Positions 19,392 through 24,502 of a stretch of DNA of 24,502 bases are shown piece after piece; positions within the stretch are counted from its first letter, which is position 1, and every line of letters begins with the position of its first letter. Source of the stretch: Emiliania huxleyi CCMP1516 (Eukaryota > Haptophyta > Isochrysidales > Noelaerhabdaceae); the NCBI RefSeq assembly GCF_000372725.1, contig NW_005199128.1, positions 79,146 through 103,647 on the forward strand. Reading direction: 5' to 3'. The translations under genes and the position numbers were made by a program. The notes below the pieces were generated by a model. The model was not told the origin of the DNA. It saw only the letters and a program-made list of their open reading frames with translations, and searched no databases.

Positions 19392-21698
19392 TCACACCTG
19401 GACTGCGCCCGCCGTGGGCACGCACGTCAGCGGCGGCAGCGCACCAGCGAGCTCGAGCAGCGCGCGCGCCACGTCGGCCAGCAGGAAGAGCACGAATCCG
19501 ACCATCACGTTGCGCGGGCCGAGCAGCCTGTCATGATTATTGTATGTAGGGGCATTGTGTTCATGTCATGCGGCAGGTTGGGAGGCGCGCCTATACTGAG
19601 TAGTAAGGGTATGTAGGAGCACTACAGTTTCAGTGTTGTCATGCGGGTAAGGGGACCCACCGGTTCACGCGCGGGCCGAGCATCGTGCCTACTCACCCGG
19701 CGCGTCCGCCGTGATGCAACCTTCAAGGCAGGCGGCCGTCCACAGCGGGCGCATTGCACACCGAACACCACACCCGGCAGCGCCGTGGCGACCAGCCGCC
19801 ATGGCACCTCGCCGACGTAGTCGCGAGCGTCGGGCGAGGCGGTGCCTGCGCGGCTGGCGCGCACGGCGAGCGAGACGCCTGGGCAGAGAGCGCGCGCGTA
19901 TCAAACGACGGCTGCAAACAGGCTGGTGCGCGCGGCGGCCGGTGTGGACGCGGATGGCGGGAGGTATACCGGGAGACTCGAAGGGGATAAAGGGAGATAC
20001 TGCCTCTCCAGAGAGAATACATCTACGGCGAGATGCCCGAGAGCCAGCCGACAAAGGTAACCGAGGTGATGGCCGCGCTGCGCACGTGCTCGCGCCTAAC
20101 TCTCGGGCAGCCATGGCTCCTCTCGGCTCGTCTCGGCTCGTCTCGGGCTCCTCTCGTGTCCTCTTGGATGATCTCGGATCAGCTCCGACCAGCTAGGATC
20201 ACCTCGGATCATCTAGAATCACTAGGAGCATCTCAGCTAGGATCATCTCGGATCATCTCACGCCGGATCACCTCGGATCACCTCGGACGCAGCAAACATC
20301 TACTCTCTGGTAGTGCGCTCGCGCGCCTGCCCGGCGGGCACGCGAGGCGATCTCGGCCGATCTCGGCCGATCTCGCGCATTCTAGGGCAGTCTCGGGCAA
20401 TCCGCGCCTGCCGAGGGCGCCCGAAGCGAGCAGCACGAACAGGACCTTCTCCACTGAGATGCCGATGTAGCCCGTCAGCAGCCCTCCTGGGAGCATGGAC
20501 GCCCACGCCACGAGCACACGCCGGGCGCGTGCGGCGCGGGCGGCGCGTCGTGCGGCGGCGGCCGAGCCGTCGCAGGCGAGCAGCTTCGGCACCTGCCCCC
20601 GCGACCGCCCGAGATGAGCCGAGATGCGCCGAGGTGAGGCGCCGCTGGCGAGCCCGCCTCCACAGCGCCCGCCTCCACATCGCCCCCTTCCACGTCGCCT
20701 TCTCCCGCGCCTGGCGCATCGCCCTTGGAGCGGAACACCTGCGACGTGTCCCCATATTTCGACGAGCCGGTGGTGGACGAGGTGCGCGTCCCTCGGGGTG
20801 CGGCGCACCTCCACCCGCCCCAGCTGGTCCTCGACGCACCCGCGCCGCCACGCGCGCACGAGCTCTACGTGGTCCGTGAGCGGCCGCTCGAGCCCCTGGA
20901 GAGGTAGGGGTGGGGGTGAGGGCTCGGGCGGGGTCTGGTGGGGGTGATGTGATATGTGTGGGCCTTCTCGCTGGCCGGCGGCGGCGACGGCGGCGGCGAC
21001 GGCGGCGGCGGCGGCGGCGGCGCCACGACCGAACTCGCCGCCGCTTCGGAGACGGTGAGGTCCGCGCGCTCGCGCCACGTGTTGGCCGCGCCTCCGGCCG
21101 CTCCACAGGAGGGGCTGTCCGTCTGCAGACGCGAAGTGAGAAGGCCGTGGGTGGTGTAGACGGCGAGGGCGGCGCAGAAGGTTGTGAAGATGTAGATGAC
21201 GACCTCGTCGGACGGGAGCGTGAGCGGGTAAAGCGCGAGCAGGAGGCCGAGTAGCGCGGGAGGTGCGCAGAGCGGGAGAGTGGAGAGGCAAAACGTGGAT
21301 GGGTCGGTGACGAGCCAGGTGAGAGGCGTGAGCACGCCGACGCCGATGAACTGCGTGGCGGTCGAGAAGGCGACCGCGTCGCGAGGGCACACGTGCATCA
21401 TGCGGAGCATTGGAAGGAAGATTATGCCTCCCGCGACGGGAGCGCCGGCGCCGGGAATGCAAGCGGCGACCAGCCCTAGCAGCGGCATCGGCCAGAGAGG
21501 CGCGAGCTGCTGGAGCGGGTAGAGTGCGAACGGCAGAGCGGTGGTCGCGACAAGGAGGAAGCTGCGAGCGACGAACCAGATGCGGGCGAGACCGGGGCGC
21601 ACGCAGGCGGGCCCGGCCATGGAGCGGGTGAGTCCGGGGCGCACGCAGGCGGCCATGCTTCCCGATCCTTGCTCACGGCCCTTGGATGAGCGATTCAC
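19392..21698 (-). CDS. TauE/SafE-family membrane transporter, spliced
   Basis: Rebuilt exons (reading right to left): 21698-20964, 20895-20408 (may contain a further in-frame intron), 20095-20037, 19878-19737, 19527-19392; the joined frame is about 519 residues. The start may be 21698, 21656 (MAACVRPG) or 21620. Seen are hydrophobic segments WFVARSFLLVATTALPFALY, LLGLVAACIPGAGAPVAGGI, FLPML, STATQFIGVGVLTPLTWLV, a proline/alanine-rich loop, then the second half GGLLTGYIGISVEKVLFVLL, VRSAAITSVTFVGWLSG, VPWRLVATALPGVVFG and NVMVGFVLFLLADVARALLE. This two-half pattern with glycine-rich GLxAxxxPGxGAPVAG and GGLLTGYIGIS is characteristic of TauE/SafE (DUF81) proteins, thought to export sulfite, sulfoacetate or related anions. 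The substrate here is unknown. The loop between the halves (about 20450-21060) is unusually long and basic. Introns start with GC: 20963-20896, 20407-20096, 20036-19879 and probably 19736-19528. Confidence 0.8.
20105..20400 (-). repeat. Intronic degenerate array (CCGAGA / GATGATCC units)
   Basis: Within the 312-bp intron 20096-20407 of the TauE-type gene. On the plus strand it reads CTCGGCTCGTCTCGG, then GGATCATCTCGGATCA-type units, then GATCTCGGCC repeated. The period is about 10-20 bp and degenerate. It is similar in core to arrays in SH3-gene introns. Confidence 0.75.
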
Positions 21699-22609
21699 CA
21701 GCTGAAGTCCGCGCGCAGGTTGATTTCTTTTTGGGTAGCGAGGATCGCAGACAAAACGAAAAGAGAATGGATATTGCTAACGTGCTAGCCCCAGAGCACT
21801 AGCGATCTTTGTAAGAGCACTATCGTCGCTAGAAAGTGATACACATTGTTATAGCCGAAGACGAGTGCCGCCGGGTGCCACCGACCGGGTGCCGCCCTGC
21901 CGTCATTCATCATGCGAGCCGCCTATGCCGACGCCCACCGCCCTGGCCTAACACTACTATTGTAGGCTCCGGCCTGCGGCTGCGCGTTGGCCGCCATTTG
22001 AATGGAGGAAAGGGCCGCCTCTGGCGCCGACGTCCTCTCGTGAGGACCTCTGTCTCGCCTGTGAGGACCTCTCTCTCGTGAGGACTTCACATCGATGTGG
22101 ACCCTGCCTCGGCCTCGATCAGCGGAGGTCAGAGGTCCTCATTAGTAGAGGTCCTCAAAAGGCAACAAACCACGCCTTGGCTTCCTCTCTCACAAACGAT
22201 TGGAGAGTATCCGAGAGGCTCGTCACGCCAAACCATCAAATCTCCAAAACAACAACGCATGATACATAATTCATAGGAGACATGTGACACTCGGTCGTGA
22301 TGCATCCATTCGCCTATGTATTATGTATCTGTGTTATGCATTCACGCGCCGCGAGCCCGCGACGCGCGAGGGTGGGAGAGGGGACGTATTTTGCAAATAC
22401 GTAAATGTATAGGCGCTAGGGTTATGGATCGGTAAGGATGCATATCACGATGCGAATGCACAGGGAGGAGCGTGCATATGCTTATAACAGTACGGCCCAC
22501 GACTCGAGGCCCACGATTGCTGCCCCGTTCATGGAGGTGTGCAATAAACGCCTGGTTTTAAAAAAAGTTAAAGCCGTGAACGACCGCACACACCAAGACT
22601 AAAAGGTAC
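21699..22609. other. Intergenic region with short direct/inverted repeats
   Basis: Upstream of the TauE-type gene and downstream of the DUF3223-HNH gene (both minus). No gene supported. It contains the GTGAGGACCTCT repeat cluster (22032-22156), a perfect hairpin ACGTATTT-tgc-AAATACGT at 22384-22402, and AT-richer sequence at 22230-22440 than elsewhere. Confidence 0.5.
22032..22156. repeat. Direct and inverted GAGGACCTCT cluster
   Basis: GTCCTC-tcgt-GAGGAC hairpin at 22032-22047; TGAGGACCTCT around 22041-22051 and 22062-22072; TGAGGACTTC at 22079; inverted copies AGAGGTCCTC at 22131-22140 and 22147-22156. Copies in both orientations could form a larger stem. Confidence 0.8.
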
Positions 22610-23500
22610 CTACCAGTGTGCCGTGTCTTCATTGCTTCTTGCGCGCGCGCGCTCCGACGTCTCGCCCGCGGTCTTGTCGTAGTGACAGCCGACGCACAGG
22701 AGTTGAGCCACCCATCTCGCCGCGTGGTGTGCCCGCCAAAGTGGCGTCAGCGGGTCGTCAACAGCGAGAGTGCATGTCGGGTGTTCACTGCAGAACTCGC
22801 CGAGGATGGTCTCAAAGAGCGGATTTACGTGGTCCACAATGACGCCGCTGCTTGGAAAAGCTCGCGTGCACGCGGCGCACTCAAACAAGCCGTCCGAGAT
22901 GCGACGCCTTCCTTGGCGGAAGGTTGTCACGTCTGCTTTGACAGCGTCGCGTGCGCGCTCCTCCCGCTTTATCTTCAAGTACCTTTCCTGGATCGCCGAC
23001 GTGTTTGCACACACCTTGACTCCAAAAAGGCCGTCCAGACAAGGATCTGGGCCGACCGTCTCGGTCTCCCCCAGGTTTGGGTTACGCGATGAGCGCATGC
23101 TTACGCGAACCGACCGGGACCCATACTCAGCCTTGGCACCCGCACCCACGTAGACGCGCTCAATTTTGCCGTCGTTCTCCTCGATCCACTTCTTGATTTT
23201 GACGTGCGCTATTACACAGTCGATCACGAAGGCTTCGTGCTCCGGCGTAAGGACACCACTTGCAGGTGCGCCGTCGCGAATTTGCTTGAAGCGCTCTCTG
23301 GCCTGCGCCTTGGTAGCAAATAACTGTCCGCCGATGGCAACTGTCTTGGCCTCGTGCAGTATCCTCCTGGGCTTCAGCTGCGGCGTGCCTCCGACAGCAG
23401 GCCGCTTGCGGCTCGTCTCTGGATTTGCGTTCTGCGTCTGAGCGGCGGGCGGCGTGCTGGGCGGCTCGCCGTCGTGGCTGCACGTGATTTGAGCGCTCAT
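22610..23500 (-). CDS. DUF3223/DCL-like protein with C-terminal HNH endonuclease motif
   Basis: Intronless, 296 residues from ATG 23500 to TAG 22610. Residues 1-48 are a Ser/Pro/Ala-rich, probably disordered tail. Residues 56-140 (FATKAQARERFKQI, LTPEHEAFVIDCVIAHVKIK, KAEYGSRSVRVSM) follow the pattern of DUF3223, the domain shared by plant DCL plastid-rRNA proteins and phage or viral proteins (an FxTKxxA helix, a D-x-FLxxLLxxH helix, then YGxRxFxI). The C-terminus has CAAC (208-211), VDHVNP (222-227) and LCVGCHYDKT (268-277), the arrangement of a zinc-bound HNH nuclease. DUF3223 plus HNH occurs together in phage proteins, as I recall; here it may be a captured viral gene or a host nuclease. 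The DUF3223 assignment is less sure than the HNH. It is transcribed divergently from the coiled-coil gene with 196 bp between starts. Confidence 0.7.
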   Translation of the reverse strand: MSAQITCSHDGEPPSTPPAAQTQNANPETSRKRPAVGGTPQLKPRRILHEAKTVAIGGQLFATKAQARERFKQIRDGAPASGVLTPEHEAFVIDCVIAHVKIKKWIEENDGKIERVYVGAGAKAEYGSRSVRVSMRSSRNPNLGETETVGPDPCLDGLFGVKVCANTSAIQERYLKIKREERARDAVKADVTTFRQGRRRISDGLFECAACTRAFPSSGVIVDHVNPLFETILGEFCSEHPTCTLAVDDPLTPLWRAHHAARWVAQLLCVGCHYDKTAGETSERARARSNEDTAHW

Positions 23501-23696
23501 TGGCCACCCGGTTTTATCAAATCCCCGGGCCGTCGGCGCCCGGCGATGTGAGCGGATAAGAAAATCTAAGGGCCAGCAAGTGTCCGTCAGGCAGTATTAT
23601 TATAAACAACGAAGGCGCTAAAAAAGAAAAAGTTCCGCCCGTGTAGCGACGAACGCCGCACTGAGGTCTTGCACTGAGGTCTTGCCTCTCCCAGAG
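23501..23696. promoter_or_regulatory. Putative bidirectional promoter
   Basis: 196 bp separating two divergent ATGs (23500 minus, 23697 plus). Contains an AT-rich TATTATTATAAAC at 23594-23606 in otherwise GC-rich sequence, and a tandem 13-mer GCACTGAGGTCTT at 23657-23682. Function is inferred from position only. Confidence 0.4.
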
Positions 23697-24502
23697 ATGC
23701 TGCGCCCCGAGATAATGGAGCTCAAGTCGTCCGTCAAGACCCTCAAGCGCGACGCCGCGCTCCGGCTCAGCCTCGATGCCGAGGCGCAGCAGTCCTTTGA
23801 CTTTCTCTCCGAGCAGCTGCACGGATTGCGCCGCGCCTTTTCGACGCTCTCGGACGTGTTTGTGGAGGAGGTGGACTCGCTGCGCGCGGAGCAGAAGGCA
23901 CAGGCCCAGGCGCTGCGCAGTGCCCGCGCCGAAGTCCGGAGGCTAAAGGGAGAGGCAGAGGCGCGAGCCGCCGAGGGGTCGGCACACGCAGAGCGCCTCG
24001 ATGGGCTCGAGGCGTGCGGTGCAGCGAGGTTTTGCGGCGTGGAGGCCGTCTGGTCAGGTCACACCGCCCGTGCGAGCAGGCGCGCGTCGAGCGGGCGAGC
24101 GGCGAGGTGCAGGCGCTCGCCCGCGACGCGGGCAAGGCCTCCTCCTCTTGCCACCTGCTCCAACTCGACCTCGTCGAGCAGCGCAGCGCGATGGACAGCC
24201 GGCTGGCGGAGCAGAGAAAGTCGCTGGACGAGGCTGCGGCGCGGCTAGGCGGCGTCTCCGAGCGGGTCGAGGCGCACGTCGTGCGCAGCAACGAGGCGCG
24301 CGAGTCGCTGTATGCGGAGGTGGCGTCGCTGCGGCAGGCGACGTCGGCGCAGCTCGGCGCGCACGCCACAGCGATGGAGCAAGCGAAGCAGAAGCTGCTG
24401 CTCCTCGCGCAAGCTGTCGAGACGCAGCACAGCGCCTCCAAGGCGCAGCAGGGGCGCGTCGACGCGCTCGCCAGCGCAGGCGAGGCGCTCAGCCATCATA
24501 TC
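23697..24502 (+). CDS. Coiled-coil protein, 5' part (runs off the window)
   Basis: Starts at ATG 23697 (MLRPEIMELK). Exon 1 is 23697-24011 and exon 2 is 24080 to the window end, giving 246 residues so far in one frame. The sequence is nearly all heptad-like helix rich in A, E, L, Q, R and K: SLDAEAQQSFDFLSEQLHGL, VDSLRAEQKAQAQALRSA, then LVEQRSAMDSRLAEQRKSL and ATAMEQAKQKLLLLAQAVE. Such proteins are usually structural or centrosomal/flagellar, but nothing specific is recognised. The 68-bp intron begins with GC; a GT donor at 24018 would break the helix frame. Confidence 0.7.
24012..24079 (+). other. GC-AG intron of the coiled-coil gene
   Basis: Donor GAG|GCGTGCG and acceptor CAG|GCGCGCG: the bases after each junction match 6 of 7. 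Only this donor keeps the coiled-coil frame (LDGLE then ARVERASGE). Confidence 0.65.

Noticed and set aside
20725..20907. Plus-strand peptide with good codon use (YFDEPVVDEVRVPRG)
   Set aside because: The minus-strand frame has a pyrimidine tract and AG acceptor at 20896 and joins TauE-type exons on both sides; kept as minus, though the strand here is not fully certain.

Overview
The window looks like nuclear DNA of a GC-rich eukaryotic alga, most plausibly a haptophyte. The evidence is high GC with strong GC3, long mono- and dinucleotide tracts, spliced genes whose introns mostly start with GC instead of GT, genes on both strands at moderate density, and no bacterial operon or ribosome-binding-site pattern. 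It is a draft assembly: a 100-N gap (13303-13402) is flanked by homopolymers, and two genes carry frameshifts. The taxonomic call is inference; no rRNA, tRNA or other marker gene is present.

Layout. 23-787 (+) is a fragment of a cysteine-rich spliced gene. 1022-2632 (+) is an intronless DUF262 (GmrSD-type) protein with a C-terminal HNH nuclease motif. 3079-4520 (-) is an eight-blade kelch-repeat gene with a frameshift. 4897-5190 is a CTGACAGC minisatellite. 5793-8203 (-) is a six-exon beta-propeller gene whose reconstructed frame gives 483 residues with an acylation-type N-terminus. 10322-13870 (+) is a ten-or-so-exon SH3 protein with low-complexity and charged regions, crossing the assembly gap. 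14866-15690 is a family of about 170-bp and 110-bp tandem units containing hammerhead-ribozyme-like strings. 15824-17120 (+) is a five-exon gene joining an MGC acylation N-terminus to a fatty-acid-binding-protein-like (calycin) domain. 17466-18506 (+) is a partial RING-like gene with frameshifts. 18797-19035 is a CT-rich satellite. 19392-21698 (-) is a spliced TauE/SafE-type transporter. 22610-23500 (-) is an intronless DUF3223/DCL-like protein with a C-terminal HNH motif, divergent from a coiled-coil gene (23697 to the window end, +).

The most striking shared property is intron structure. I rebuilt five genes by hand, requiring that reading frame and protein family continuity be kept. Most introns then begin with GC and end with AG, and the sequence at the donor is partly or fully repeated at the acceptor (for example GGCTGGTGG on both sides of 10950-11276, and AGGCGCG on both sides of 20096-20407). 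This is what introns inserted as mobile elements with target-site duplication would leave. Several introns also share CCTAGAAGCGG-like motifs and CCGAGAT micro-arrays.

The genes do not form one evident pathway. Two recurring themes stand out. Two separate HNH-nuclease genes, both intronless and of families common in phages, prokaryotic defence loci and giant viruses, sit among intron-rich host genes. Three genes in the middle of the window start with MG-type N-termini (MGSCGSK, MGWFSKK, MGCSASK), suggesting lipid-anchored proteins.
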